Positions 12,424-24,049 of a stretch of 64,000 bases of DNA are shown in pieces. The stretch's first letter is position 1; the number at the start of each line of letters is the position of its first letter. Location of the stretch: positions 25,686,735-25,750,734 of the forward strand of contig CM047430.1 in assembly GCA_026168455.1 (NCBI GenBank), in the 5' to 3' direction. Source of the stretch: Theocolax elegans (Eukaryota > Arthropoda > Insecta > Hymenoptera > Cerocephalidae). The notes beneath the pieces were generated by a model. That model saw only the letters and a list, made by a program, of their open reading frames with translations, searched no databases and was not told where the DNA came from. Made by a program: the position numbers and the translations under genes.

Positions 12424-12492
12424 AGATGGAGATTCGAACCGACGACCCTCCGAGTAGAAGTCCCGCACCTTACCGCGGCCTGCGCCACCGGA
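12424..12492 (-). pseudogene. tRNA-like sequence
   Basis: Read on the minus strand it has an A-box-like TGGCGCAGGCCGCGGTAAG and a B-box-like GTCGGTTCGAATCTCC. The spacing suits a tRNA-derived SINE head or a tRNA pseudogene. The acceptor stem does not close, so it is not called as a working tRNA. Confidence 0.45.
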
Positions 12493-12745
12493 TAATTATA
12501 TTCCGGTTGATTCGAATCGCCCTCATATGTATTTTTGTGATTCACAAAAACTTGTATATTTTGTTTATTACATTTATTTGTCGCGATACTACATTTATTA
12601 ATCTTTTTTACTGTTTGAATATTACCCCGTAAAGATAATGTAAAAAAGAAATTTATTTATCCGCAATTAACGACAATATACTTATACTGAAATTCTTGAG
12701 GTTATGTGGAGATGGTGTATTTTCCCTATGTACCAATTTTATTAT

Positions 12746-13398
12746 TGACATCCCGCGTAGAAAAAAATTCATGTGAAAATCATGGCAAAATTTTTCCTTG
12801 CAATATCTTGGCAAAATCGTGGCTATTGAGCAGAATCCATGATTTTGCAAGGATTTTGCCATAAATATTATTCAAAATATAATAAAAAAAATAATTAAAA
12901 TTTGTTGCAAACGTATGGCATTTAATTAACTATAATTAAAAAAAAAAAAAAGTAATATTTCGGAGACTCGAACTCGAATCTTTTATACCGAAGTCTTTCG
13001 CTCTACCAACTGAGCTATTTTATTGTTTATATCAATATGTTAAATTCAGGTTATAAAATGAATTGAAGTGTGCTGCTATTGTTTTTTATATTTAACCTGA
13101 ATTTAACATATTGACATAAACAATAAAATAGCTCAGTTGGTAGAGCGAAAGACTTCGGTATAAAAGATTCAAGTTCAAATCTCCGAAGGATTTTTTTTTT
13201 TTTTTTTATTATAGTTAATTAAATGCCATACGTTTGCAACAAATTTTAATTATTTTTTTTATTATATTTTGAATAATATTTATGGCAAAATACTTGCAAA
13301 ATCATGGATTCTGCTCATTAGCCACGATTTTGCCAAGACATTGCAAGGAAAAATTTTACCATGATTTTCACATGAATTTTTTTCTACGCGGGATGACA
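12746..13398. repeat. 650-bp palindrome with a tRNA-like sequence in each arm
   Basis: Arms of about 310 bases are near-exact reverse complements, from TGACATCCCGCGTAG at the left to CTACGCGGGATGACA at the right, around a loop of about 40 bases. Each arm carries a tRNA-like sequence, at about 12961-13024 (minus) and 13125-13188 (plus). The A box TAGCTCAGTTGGTAGAGC is perfect and the B box is degenerate. The anticodon arm does not fold. The tRNA-like units point away from the centre. Confidence 0.75.
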
Positions 13399-13792
13399 AA
13401 TTTTATTATTTTTAATAAGAAATTTTACTACATTACATATTAAAAACGTAATAATTATCATTTACACAAAAATATATCAAGTATTACTATATGAAAGTCA
13501 CAAATTTTGCTATATTGCGTAATAAAATTTACTATGTTACCTAGTAAATTTCGTTCACTAAATTATAATTTTTATATTTCATGATTTTTGCTATATAACA
13601 TAGTAATTTTTATAAAACTCAATTGATAAATTTTGCTTCATCTTTTGGTACTTTTTATTATGGTAATAATAATGTTTATTTAAAATATATTATAAAACCT
13701 TTCATAATGCAAGTATATCCAGCGTATATCATAAAACATAGTAATTTTTATTAAAAACGTTGCAAATTTTATTATAGCATTTTTCTCAGTGT

Positions 13793-14325
13793 AGGTAACC
13801 AAATCCAATAATGTAAAAGTTTACTTTTTTAAGAATTTTTTTATTCAAAGGTACAATGGTGGAAACTTAATAATTTCGGACGATTGTCTTAACATTACTT
13901 CAATAATATATAATTGTTACAATTCTCTATATTTTTTTATTGTCAACTAACAACCTACATTCTTATTTATTAAATAAGTGTGTTAAAATAGGTCAAAATA
14001 TTCATTAGCCTATAATGCTTTTGTCACTTATTCAATATGACAATAGAATATTGAATCATAATGAACCTTTTTGATTAAAGGCTATTTTTCTTAATAGTAG
14101 TTTTTAAAATATCACATCGATCATTTTTAAAGTAGTAATCAAAATCTCGGAAAAGAAAAACGCATATAAAAATATATAACATAACGAAGCTTTTTTCAGA
14201 TCGGACAATTAGTTTTTGGCTTATAGCTTATCTCTTTTGACCCTTCGATATTTAAATATATCGATAAATACATTTTAAACTTTTGATTAAAACTGTTTTG
14301 CTTAAATTAAGTTAAGTTAAGTTAA
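13793..14325. other. Non-coding AT-rich stretch
   Basis: No gene, RNA or clear repeat is seen between the nested TIR element and the 154-bp tandem array. Confidence 0.6.
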
Positions 14326-14860
14326 TTTGTTCAAAAAGAATACGTTTTTATTACTTATTTGAATATTTCATAAATCCAAAAAAATTTTAAAAGAGGCAAA
14401 AAAGTACTTTTTGCATACTATTCGATTACTTATTTAATACCACAAACCATCACTTTTGTCGGCAGAAAAATAAATTATTTTGTTCAAAAAGAATACTTTT
14501 TTATTACTTATTTGAATATTTTGTAAATCCAAAAAAATTTTAAATGAGGCAAAAAAGTACTTTTTGAATACTATTCGATTACTTATTTAATACCACAAAC
14601 CATCACATTTGTCGGCAGAAAAATAAATTATTTTATTCAAAAAGAATACTTTTTTATTACTTATTTGAATATTTTGTAAATCCAAAAAAATTTTAAAAGA
14701 GGCAAAAGAATACTTCTTGCATACTATTCGATTACTTATTTAATACCACAAACCAACACTTTTGTCGGCCGAAAAATAAATTATTTTGTTCAAAAAGAAT
14801 ACTTTTTTATTGCTATTTGAATACTATAAGTATTCTTTTTATGCGGACATTGGAGAATTC
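14326..14860. repeat. 154-bp tandem repeat, about 3.5 units
   Basis: Units starting with TTCAAAAAGAATAC recur near 14330, 14482, 14636 and 14789. Each contains GGCAAAAAAGTACTTTTTG and CACTTTTGTCGGC. They are near-identical and non-coding, and lie inside the right end of the 3.3-kb element. Confidence 0.8.
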
Positions 14861-14897
14861 TTAAAGAATTCTTTTTTCGGAGAGTGTGCTTATTGGG

Positions 14898-15868
14898 TAC
14901 GTATACACATAGTTTTTATATGATTTTCATGTAGTTTTACTGTATGATATTAGTTATTCTAATATAAAGTTAAGTGAGCATTACAAAATAGCAGAAGCTC
15001 TTGTCCAGTATTTGTCCAATGTTGGCAGTGTTTGAAAATAATAGAATAATAACTATTTTAATTTATTTATTGTATAAGATTTATATTTTATTTATTTTTG
15101 AAAATATTAAGTTGCTGTAAGTTGTCAATAACTAAGTAATATTTATTTTTTTATATTTTATTTGTGTTTTAAATTGTATAATACTTTATAATTAAATTTA
15201 AAGATAATTTATATAAGATAATTATGAATTATAGGAGTAATTCACCTACTAGTCAGTTTTAATACAAGAGTAACAATGGTAGTCAGTCGAACAATAATGG
15301 TTCAATTCAACAATAACCACGAGCCTCTTGTTTTGTATTGGGATAGTTTTGGCGATGTTTAATCTTTCTCAAGGTTGATCTGATATACATTAACGGCTTG
15401 TGACATTTTTATTACATTATTATTACATTTTTTAATTTATTTTAAATTACATTAAGTTTGCATTTAATGTTGTATTTATTATTTTACTATTAAAGTTCTT
15501 ATTATGTAATAATAAATACAATAATTTAAAAGAACGGCACTTATAATTATTAAGACCGAGAACATATTCAGGGTAAATATATAAATTACTTAGATATTAA
15601 TTTTGAAATAAGCTTATAAAATTTATAATTTGAGCACAGTATAATTTTTATTTAACATATATAACAATTGTTAAATTATGTAATTATGCAATATCAATTA
15701 AAGTGTTTTGCGAACATCATTAAGATTTTCAATCCATTAACTGATGTTTAATGTGTTATCTTCTAACAACTTTTATTACTTAATGTGATATTTTTTACGT
15801 TTTTGAATATTTAGCTTTATTTTCTAATACAAGAATAATAGGATTTTCTTTTTATTTTATATTTACAG
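14898..15868. other. Mostly non-coding; possible upstream relic exon
   Basis: There is no intact gene. From 15225 a frame starting ATG encodes a polar Ser/Asn/Gln-rich stretch broken by TAA/TAG codons exactly where Gln codons would fit. This could be an earlier exon of the LARP1-like relic that follows. The link is inference only. Confidence 0.4.
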
Positions 15869-16482
15869 AAGTAGTGCTGATACAAGTTCAAACGAAGGTT
15901 TCTTAGGCAGTATAGTTAGGGTGGTGCTCCGCAATCATTGCCAACGTTCCAACATCCTAGTCATTCGTTTTTAAAAGTAAACGGTTTCACTCAACAAGTG
16001 TATCATAAATATCATTTACGTTGTTTAATAGGTAAGATATTAAAAAACCTTGAATTTACTTTTTGTAACTGTAAGTTATAAATTCTTGATGTGATGATGA
16101 TTATCATAATGTTTTCTTTTCTTAGCTAAAGAAATCATGTTGATATTAATCATGTTGTTATATTTATTATTTATAAAATTTAGATAAAGTCATTCACTTT
16201 AGAATTCATGAAATCTCTTTTTATTTCAGAGCGTAAACAACTTGGTATAGAGAAGTTATGAGGTGAACACACTCTTCCAATTTTGGTCATTTTTCTTAAA
16301 GGAGAATTTCAATTGCACTATGTACGAAGAGTTTAGGACAATAGCTTATGAAGATGTATGTGAAGGATATTGTAATGGGTTTAAGTGTCTGTTTTGATTT
16401 TATAATTACGGTATAGAACACAAATGCAGACCACAACTTTATAAAGATTTTCACGTGGAAACAGTGAAAAATTATAAAAGTG
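15869..16482 (+). pseudogene. LARP1-like DM15-region pseudogene
   Basis: Two exon-like blocks with GT-AG borders (15869-16031 and 16230-16482) encode sequence typical of the C-terminal DM15 repeats of La-related protein 1, which binds capped 5' TOP mRNAs. Block one carries SLPTFQHPSHSFLKVNGF and QQVYHKYHLRCL; block two carries FWSFFLKENFN, MYEEF and LYKDFHVETVKNY. Decay is clear: a TAG in block one, a frameshift after GIEK in block two and a TGA at the end of CLF. Retained introns mean a DNA-level duplicate, not a retrocopy. A further piece reading YGL near 17254 and an acidic last-exon-like stretch to 17710 may belong to it. A MITE sits in the following intron. Confidence 0.7.
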
Positions 16483-16658
16483 GTACGTGCATTTATTTAC
16501 ATAAGATATCTATTCAGAATTTTTAGATAGAAATTGTATTTTACGGTACAAATAAAATTTATACTTTGAAATTGTTATATTAAAATATATTATTAACAAA
16601 TCTTAAGATAGATTACAATATAATTGTCTATTAACAGGTATATTATTTTATACATACA

Positions 16659-17223
16659 CCCTGGTAGAATTTTAAATATGAAAAATGGGCTTAAAACTAA
16701 GAAATGGCCAGTGAAACTGGTCAGGTTCTATCTCAAAATGAAACGCTTTTTCACACCTTTCTTGACCATTTCTTAGATGGACATAACCTTCATCAAATAT
16801 GAAACAACTTTTCGGGTAATCCTGTAAACAAAACTTAAAGCGTGTTGTGAAATTTGATCGGTTTTACCATTTGTAATAGATACAGACTCTTATTTACGCT
16901 ATATAAATAGTACTTTTAAAGATATTTTAAAGTTTATCATTTTTCTCTCAAATTGAGCCAAATCATTTTTAGGAGCTTGTTCATAGCTATTATTTCTAGC
17001 TAAAATGGCCAATTTTTCTTAGTCTACTTAAAATTCCAAAAACATTTTTGATGTTCAGGAAAGGTTTGTAAACTGGAATGAAAACCATGAAATGGGCAGG
17101 AAAGGTTCGAAAAAGCGTTTCATTCTTGTACACGACCTGGCCAATCATCCTAGTTAGTTTATAGATTGACATGAGAACGCTACTCAGTAAATGGCTACAA
17201 AATTTTTGTTGATTCCACTAGGG
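16659..17223. mobile_element. MITE with CCCTGGTAGAAT-type ends
   Basis: CCCTGGTAGAAT at the left and the reverse complement of ATTCCACTAGGG at the right match at 10 of 12 positions. Internal inverted sequences (for example ATGAAACGCTTTTTC near 16737 and its counterpart near 17112) extend the symmetry. It is non-coding and lies in a relic intron of the LARP1-like pseudogene. Confidence 0.5.
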
Positions 17224-17234
17224 CATATATTATT

Positions 17235-17710
17235 TTTTTAGAAATAAGAAAAGTATGGCTTAAACATTTTTGGAGAAGGAGAAGGAGAGTATAAAACATT
17301 TGTTTAAATTGTCCTTTGTACATCAAAAGTATTGTAATGTAAGTTTTTATTATAGCATAAAAGAAAATAATTTTTTACTTTTTGAAAAATAATTGTAAAA
17401 TAATTAATTTATTTTAAAGATGAGCATGAAAGTGTAGTGCATTTCAATGACGAAGTCATACCAGTTGGGTACCTGAATTTCAAAAAAATACGCCTTCAAA
17501 ACAAAAATATTAGATAGGAATCAGTTTTAGTAACAATAATAATAATTTCAATATTTTATTTTTCATTTTTTACATAAATATAATTAATTTTAGAATGGTG
17601 TACAAAATTTGACACTTCAAGATGGTAGCAATTTATCTGATGACGAAAATGATGAACCGGAGAAAGATATTAAAGACTTACATATAACAAATACTGATAG
17701 AAGAAAATGA
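17235..17710 (+). other. Possible last exons of the LARP1-like relic
   Basis: After a TTTTTTAG acceptor-like site the sequence encodes YGL followed by a degraded aromatic-rich stretch, which would suit the next DM15 repeat. At 17595-17710 an acidic frame (SDDENDEPEKDIKDL) ends in a stop. Order and spacing agree with a relic gene end, but the similarity is too weak for a firm call. Confidence 0.3.
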
Positions 17711-17783
17711 TGTTATATCAACAATAATTATACAATAGAAGTCAAATTTTTAACGTTTTTTCATATTTTTTTGATTACTTTAA

Positions 17784-18240
17784 CCGTTTTTCTATGTTTA
17801 TCTTCGAAAATATTGTTTTGAGCGTTATGTGTACAATAGGAAAAAGTTTTGTTATTTTGAGACGAACATTTCGTTCATTAAAAGTTTTTCAGTAAAAACA
17901 ATACATTTTGTTTTATTGCGAATAACCGTGTTTTTTGTGCTTTTTTCATTATTTTGACCGTTTTTCTATGTTTATCTTCGAAAATATTGTTTTGAGCGTT
18001 AAGTGTACAATAGGAAAAAGTTTTGTTGTTTTGGGACGAACATTTCGTTCATTAAAAGTTTTTCAGTAAAAACGATACATTTTGTTTTATTGCGAATAAA
18101 CGTGTTTTTTTGTGCTTTTTTCGTTATTTTGACCGTTTTTCTATGTTTATCTTCGAAAATATTGTTTTGAGCGTTAAGTGTACAATGGGAAAAAGTTTTG
18201 TTATTTTGAGACGAACATTTCGTCCGTATAAAGTTTTTAT
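17784..18240. repeat. 174-bp tandem repeat, about 2.6 units
   Basis: The block CCGTTTTTCTATGTTTATC recurs at 17784, 17958 and 18133, each followed by GAAAATATTGTTTTGAGCG and ACGAACATTTCGT. Units differ by only a few bases. This is satellite-like and non-coding. Confidence 0.85.
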
Positions 18241-18299
18241 GTAGAATTAATACATTTCAAGATAATGGTACAAAACCGTTTCTAAGGAAACAAAAATAA

Positions 18300-18853
18300 T
18301 GCCATAACTTAAAGTGTTTCAGTGCTATACATCAGCGGCACTCGACTCGCTCGCGAGACGCGAGATCGAGGTGCCGCGCACGAGTACGTACTGCGCAGGC
18401 GCGCGGTACAAACACGGGGCTCTCGAGCACGCCGAGAGCCAGAGCTCTACGGTCCGCCGTCCTAAACGGATATTTGTTAGTATAGCGAAGCCGCAGAATA
18501 TCGGGTAGCTAACGAGAGAGATAGAGAGAGTGACATCGCCATTGAGGGACGAGAGCCGATTCCTCCGATAAAGGTTGGTGAATAATTCACTCTAGCTGCG
18601 TACGGTACCGCCGAGTATCCGTACTAGTGTGTGCGAGATCCTGGTCCCCTCCTTCCCCTTCCCCTCCTTAAAACGAACCGATGCAAAGCGTTTATAAGTT
18701 GCGATAACCCGCGAGTTATCGTCCACTCGTCGCGAATCAACGCGGCTGGCGCCCACCCCCTTAATTATTGGTTGTACAATAAATACTTATTTTATTTATA
18801 GTAAATTATTGACCCTACATAACCTGCACCCTGATCCCCAGTGCAGCGTTACA
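18300..18853 (+). repeat. LTR remnant (solo or truncated gypsy LTR)
   Basis: This is a GC-rich island in AT-rich surroundings. It ends with ACCCTGATCCCCAGTGC followed by a GTTACA end. The same block occurs, as its complement, at the 3' end of the LTR at 42314-43517, so the two are related LTRs. The left boundary is not resolved. No internal gypsy sequence follows; a LINE fragment abuts directly. Confidence 0.55.
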
Positions 18854-20990
18854 AGGAAAAGTAAGAGAATCTAAGATAAATAATACTATTAAAATGATTG
18901 ATTATACTACAGTAATCAAAATAGCTAACAACGAAAATTGGACAGAAATTTTAAATATGCAGGATCCAAATATTGCAACAAATTCTCTAATTGAAAAAAT
19001 ACAAAATAGTATAAATAAAGTTAAACAAAGTATAAAGATTAATAAAAATAAGAATAATTTAAATCCTAGAAATAGGTGGATTACAAGTGCAATAATGATA
19101 TCCTGTAAAACTAAAGAAAGTTTACATTTATTTTGGGAAAAAAATCCTAGCTTAGATAATAAGTTGTACTATAGAAATTATACTAAAGTACTAGATAAAA
19201 TTATAAACAAAGCCAAAGAATTTTATGAAAAAGAGCAAATAGAAAAAAATTCTAGCAATCCAAAAAATCTATGGCAAATTATAAATGAAAAACTAAGGAA
19301 AAAAGTAACAATAAAGTCAGGGTTAATTACATAATTGAAAACAATGAAAAGATAAGTGATCCTAGACGAATTGCTAATAATATGAACAAATTTTTTACTA
19401 ATATAGGTAAAACTTCAAGCGATAAAATACAAACAGAAACAAATGAAAATTTAAAATGGCCACAATTCAATTTAAATAGCATTTTTATTACACCCACATA
19501 TGCATATGAAATCGAAAATATAATAATAAATTTAAGAAATAAAAATGGAGGAGTAGATAATATTAATGCAAAAACAATAAAATGCCTATCTCGTTTTTTA
19601 ATATTACCATTAGTACATGTCATAAATTTATGTATAGAAAAAACTACTTGGCCAAGTGCACTAAAAACAACAGAAATAATTCCGATTCACAAAAGTAGCG
19701 AGATACATAAAATAATGAATCATATACCTATTTCGCTTATTTCAAACTTAGCAAAAATTTTCGAAAAAATTATATTCACTAGATTAATTAAGTTTATAAA
19801 TGACAGTAACATACTAGCAAACAACCAATATAGTTTTAGGAAAAACAAAAGTACTAAGGATGCATTAAACTACATAACCAACATAATATACAATAACCTA
19901 GATTCAAACACTCCAATAGCAGCAACTTACCTTGATTTAGCCAAAACTTTTGATACTGTTAACCATATACTATTTTGTTGGATAAATTATATAGGTACGG
20001 AATTAGGGGTAAACCGCAGAAGTTGATAAAAAGTTATTTAAGTAATAGGGAACAAAGGGTAAAAATAAATGATACATATAGTGTATATGAGAAAATAACA
20101 ACTGGAGTACCTCAGGGCACAATTTTAGGACCATTATTATTTATTATATATGTAAATGATCTATTGACAGCAGTGCCAGATAATACAATATTATCTTATG
20201 TTGATGATACTGCAGTAATATCAACAAACAATAGTTGGCAAGAAGCAGAAACAATTATGAACTCAAATCTTGATAAAATAGCAAATTGGCTAGCACTTAA
20301 CAAACTTTCACTTAATATTGATAAAACAGTATATTTAACTTCTGTGAACCATAAGGATTGTATTCCAATAAATTTTCATATAGACATAAAAGGAACAGAA
20401 TTACAAAGAGTGGAAAATACAAAGTATCTTGGAATTATTTTTGACTGTCACATAAGATGGGATAAGCATATAAGTTTATGTACAAAAAGACGAAATATCT
20501 AAGTTTTATTTTTCACAAAATAGCTAAAATCATGTCCACTGATACTCTCAGAACACTGTATTATGTTTTTTACCATAGTATAATCTTTTACGGAATAATA
20601 GCTTGGGGTGGTGCATATGCAAATAACAGATCTATAATACAAAATCAACAAAATAGATTACCTACAATAATTAAGAAAAATAAATTTATAAGCGATAAAA
20701 ATCCAATGAACATTGACAAACTTTTTATTTTTGAATTCTTTAGTTTTCATTATAATACATTGCAAGAAATTTATAAAAACTCAAAATGTATAACAAGAAA
20801 TAGGAATATTCAAATGCCACGTCGATGTAGCACAGTCAGTTCAAAGAACAGCTATATAAGAGCAGTAAGCCATTACAATACCTTACCAAACGAACTTAAA
20901 AATATAGATAATATTAAAGTAAGAAAAGCAAAATTAAAAAACTGGATCAAGACAAACGTATAAATAATTAGTATGAATAACTCAGTAAAA
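18854..20990 (+). mobile_element. 5'-truncated non-LTR retrotransposon (jockey/CR1-like LINE)
   Basis: Three to four adjacent frames (18894-19334, 19382-20026, 19975-20502, 20478-20963) make up the ORF2 end of a LINE. They include the thumb-proximal linker, RT blocks with GVPQGTILGPLLFIIYVND and the catalytic YVDDT, and the C-terminal region ending near residue LKNWIKTNV. The endonuclease and ORF1 are absent, as usual for 5'-truncated copies. Frameshifts lie near 20000 and 20490. There is no RNase H domain. Jockey/CR1 membership is judged from the RT motifs; a finer assignment needs alignment. Confidence 0.8.
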
Positions 20991-22047
20991 ATTGATTGTA
21001 CGCGAATAAAAATATATTTTGCAAGTTAATTAGTCAAAAAGTCAGGTACTTGCAAACAATTCAATAATTAATTCATTTTTAACATATAAAAATAATAAAT
21101 TTGTTAGTTGTGTAAATCCTGCATTGGAAGTCCTACAGGATACGGCAGTATTTGACAAATTGTTACTTAATGTTAGAACTTATCTATGCGCAAATGGTAA
21201 ATGTAACAAGTACTACAAACGATCGCATCGCAGAATATCTGATTACAACTACAATAAAATGAAAAAAACAGAAAATATCAGCAATTTAATTCTAATTGCA
21301 ACTGAAGTAATTAATATAAACTTTCTTGAAGAGGCATATAAACTTTTAGTTGCAGTTTCAGTTACGCAGAGGACGTGGTGAGTTTGAGTGATAAACAAAA
21401 AGCTATACCGGATAAAACAGTGAAAAAAGACAAAAAACATCTTATCATTAGATAAGGTCTGTGAAACTAAAATTAATCGAGTAGTTCCTGGTTTTAAATA
21501 CATAGTTTTGTAAAAGAAACACCAGAATGTAACAAAGTTAAAGATGAAGTTGTAAAGAAAAATATGATCTATAGAATCAGTATATACTAAAATAGACAAA
21601 ATGGCTGAAGATAATGCCACAAATATGAAGGTCACTAATCCTCCAGGGAAGAAATTACAGCAAGTTAACTCTTACCGCATGTCCTATGGAGATCTAAACT
21701 ACATATATCGAATAAAGCAATTTTTTATTTTGATAGGGGAATAAGAGGAAAACAAAGTTTTACAAACAAATTTTTAGGAAAACAAATTTTTACATCGAGA
21801 AAATTATTTTTACAAGAAACAGAAATGCGACAACAGAAACGTTCACAACTGCTACAGCCATGTTAACAAGAATTTGGTGAAAAATAAGGAAAAAGTGTTT
21901 AAAAAAGTAATAATATTAAACAATAATAAGAGCATTTTAATTTAAAGTGTTTTAAAAAAAAATGTAAAAGGGTGATGCAATAAACAGTATAATAGTTATA
22001 CTGATTGAGTTGCAAAACTCTTATTAAATATAGTATTAGGTTAATTT
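20991..22047. other. Flank with one unrecognised short frame
   Basis: This includes the probable LINE 3' UTR and AT-rich flank up to the AGTA target site. A plus-strand frame at 21124-21381 ends in a stretch (FLEEAYKLLVAVSVTQRTW) faintly like the C-terminal dimerisation region of hAT transposases. It is too short to call. Confidence 0.35.
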
Positions 22048-22051
22048 AGTA

Positions 22052-23156
22052 TGTAACGGTAAACGAGTTACCGATCAAGTAAGCAACGCGAAGGAGGATA
22101 TACAGCGCGGCGCGCGCACGAACGCGCGAGAATCATGCGCGCCCAGCTGGGAGTACCGATATAGCGCGCGCACGGTGTATATATAGGCCGAGAGAACGGT
22201 CTCTTTTATCGTGTTTTATTGGAGAAGTGTGGGTGTGTGTGATACGGTGTGGGTACGGACAGGCTTCCCCCACACGACCCAACACGCCGAGCAAAGCCGT
22301 ACGCCTCCACCACTCCGGATTTCGTCTACGGAAAAGACGGTAGATCAAGGCCAATTCGCGCAAAGAAGTGAGAGAGAAAGAGAGATTGACGGGGAGATCA
22401 CGCGCTTTCGTTCCCGCCGTTTCAACGTATTTCGAGCGGTGTCTCATGAATACAAAGGTAAGTGGTGCACCACGTTGGACCCGCGTGTCCCGTTGATGGT
22501 TTCCCGATTTTCCTGGTACGGTCCAGGTGAGGAAGCGTTCCTCTTTTTCCCCCTCTCGTGACAATTCCCGCCCGGGTAGACAGGTCGGTGGTTCGCGGGA
22601 GCCACTTCACGAGAGAAGCACGTGAGAGCTCTCTACATCAGAGATAAATACGTCACACGGTGTGACGTATGCCATCAGGTTAAGCAGCCGATCATTCCCG
22701 GATCGGTTGCTCGTAACTCGTTTGTTAATAGGTTTTAACTAATTGTTTTCGCGCTGACCTCGGGGGTAGTCATCGGTACGACTCCCCTTAACTTGTTAAC
22801 GTTCATTTGTTGTTAATTTATTAGTATTGAATTGTTTATCTACTAAATTTGACTCGGCGAGATAATCTTTCTCCCCGATTAACGTAAAATATCGATTGTT
22901 GTTAGTGTTTTACCGGTTACTGTCCTATCTTACAAATACCGCCCTCTCCGGTGTTTATCCTAGTTGGCAATTTTGGGCATAGGGCCCAACACACGGTATC
23001 TAAGTCAAACGAGGTGTTGAACGTTGTTAACGGCATTGCACGGGAATCGAAGTGATTCCCGGCCGCATCGTGGGGCTGCACACTTAAGGTTGGTAAGTTG
23101 GGTCAAATTGGGCCTAACCGTGGGCCTTACATTTCCCCAGTACCCACACCGTTACA
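22052..23156 (+). repeat. 5' LTR of the 22-30 kb gypsy element
   Basis: This 1,105-bp LTR has TG...CA ends and a TATA-like TATATATA near 22176. It is GC-rich. A minus-strand frame of 143 codons occurs in both LTRs, but it follows from GC-rich composition and is not called as a gene. Confidence 0.92.
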
Positions 23157-24049
23157 ACTGGCCCCCAATACGTGTGGATTTGGGATACAGGACATCGGAA
23201 AAAGTAACAAGCACGATATAGTTGTTCAATTGTTAATAATATTGTTAATTATCAATTGGATAACTCGCGAACAATAACGAGGTCATCAGTCGCGTTTTGA
23301 AATTGCGAAGTATATTTTGGTACTCTTTTGTTCCCCCTCGAGGCGGGATTTGTTTATTAACAAATAGAATTGTTATAAACAAATAAAAATTTTTTTATAA
23401 CAAATAAAATTTTTTTTATATTCTCGTCTAGACTACTTAGTAGTAGACACAGGAAGTTGGTTCCTGGTCGAACATAGGTAACGCCACTAGAATTAGATCG
23501 CACAAACAGGAAATTTGGTGGGATTTTGAACGGAATCGATAGACCGACCAACGTTACTTGAAAATTGGGTAGTTTGGACCAAACCAAGTAACTAGCGCCA
23601 CCTAGAGGAACGAAAGAACGCGACACAGCGCGACATAACCTGGTGGCAATTTATCGGTAAAAATAAATTATTTGTAAGTGTATGCAAGGTTTAACTGGTT
23701 TTTGCTGGCACAAAACAGGAAGCTAATAACCTGGCTCAGACCTTTACAAATTGTATTTTAGATTATATTTTTGCAAGAGGTCAAGCGCGCGGTATCTGTA
23801 ATTATTTAATTTATTTATTTATTGATTTATTGATTTATTTATTATTTACTATATAGTACCGTTAAGTTAGCGCAAGGTAAGCGCCAGGCAGTAGTTTATT
23901 GTAAAATTTACTAGCAAATTTGTTATAAATAGTTTAAACTCTGTAGTGCTTCTAGATCAAAGTAAGACAGGACTTACTTTTGGCATCCGGTTTTGTGCTT
24001 TAGCGGTTAGCTTAGGTAGAAGCAAAATCCAGTTACGCGGATTGGACAT

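Larger units (their letters stand above)
12077..13792. mobile_element. 1.7-kb TIR element with nested palindrome
   Basis: ACACTAAGAAAAATG at the left matches the reverse complement of CATTTTTCTCAGTGT at the right with one mismatch. The flanks of the interior repeat ACATAGTAATTTTTATT many times. There is no coding sequence and no evident target duplication. It is non-autonomous and nested in the 11587-14897 element. Confidence 0.55.
11587..14897. mobile_element. 3.3-kb element with CCCAATAAGC termini
   Basis: CCCAATAAGC at 11587-11596 is reverse-complemented at 14888-14897, and AGAATTCTT-type motifs lie just inside both ends. Between them are two kinds of tandem repeat and a nested TIR element. 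No transposase is present and no clear target duplication was found. The same left end also exists at 8565 in the other duplication unit. Confidence 0.5.

Noticed and set aside
12961..13188. Functional tRNA genes
   Set aside because: A boxes are perfect but acceptor and anticodon arms do not fold, so they are called tRNA-like only.
21124..21381. hAT transposase C-terminal fragment
   Set aside because: Similarity is limited to a few hydrophobic residues; kept only as a remark.
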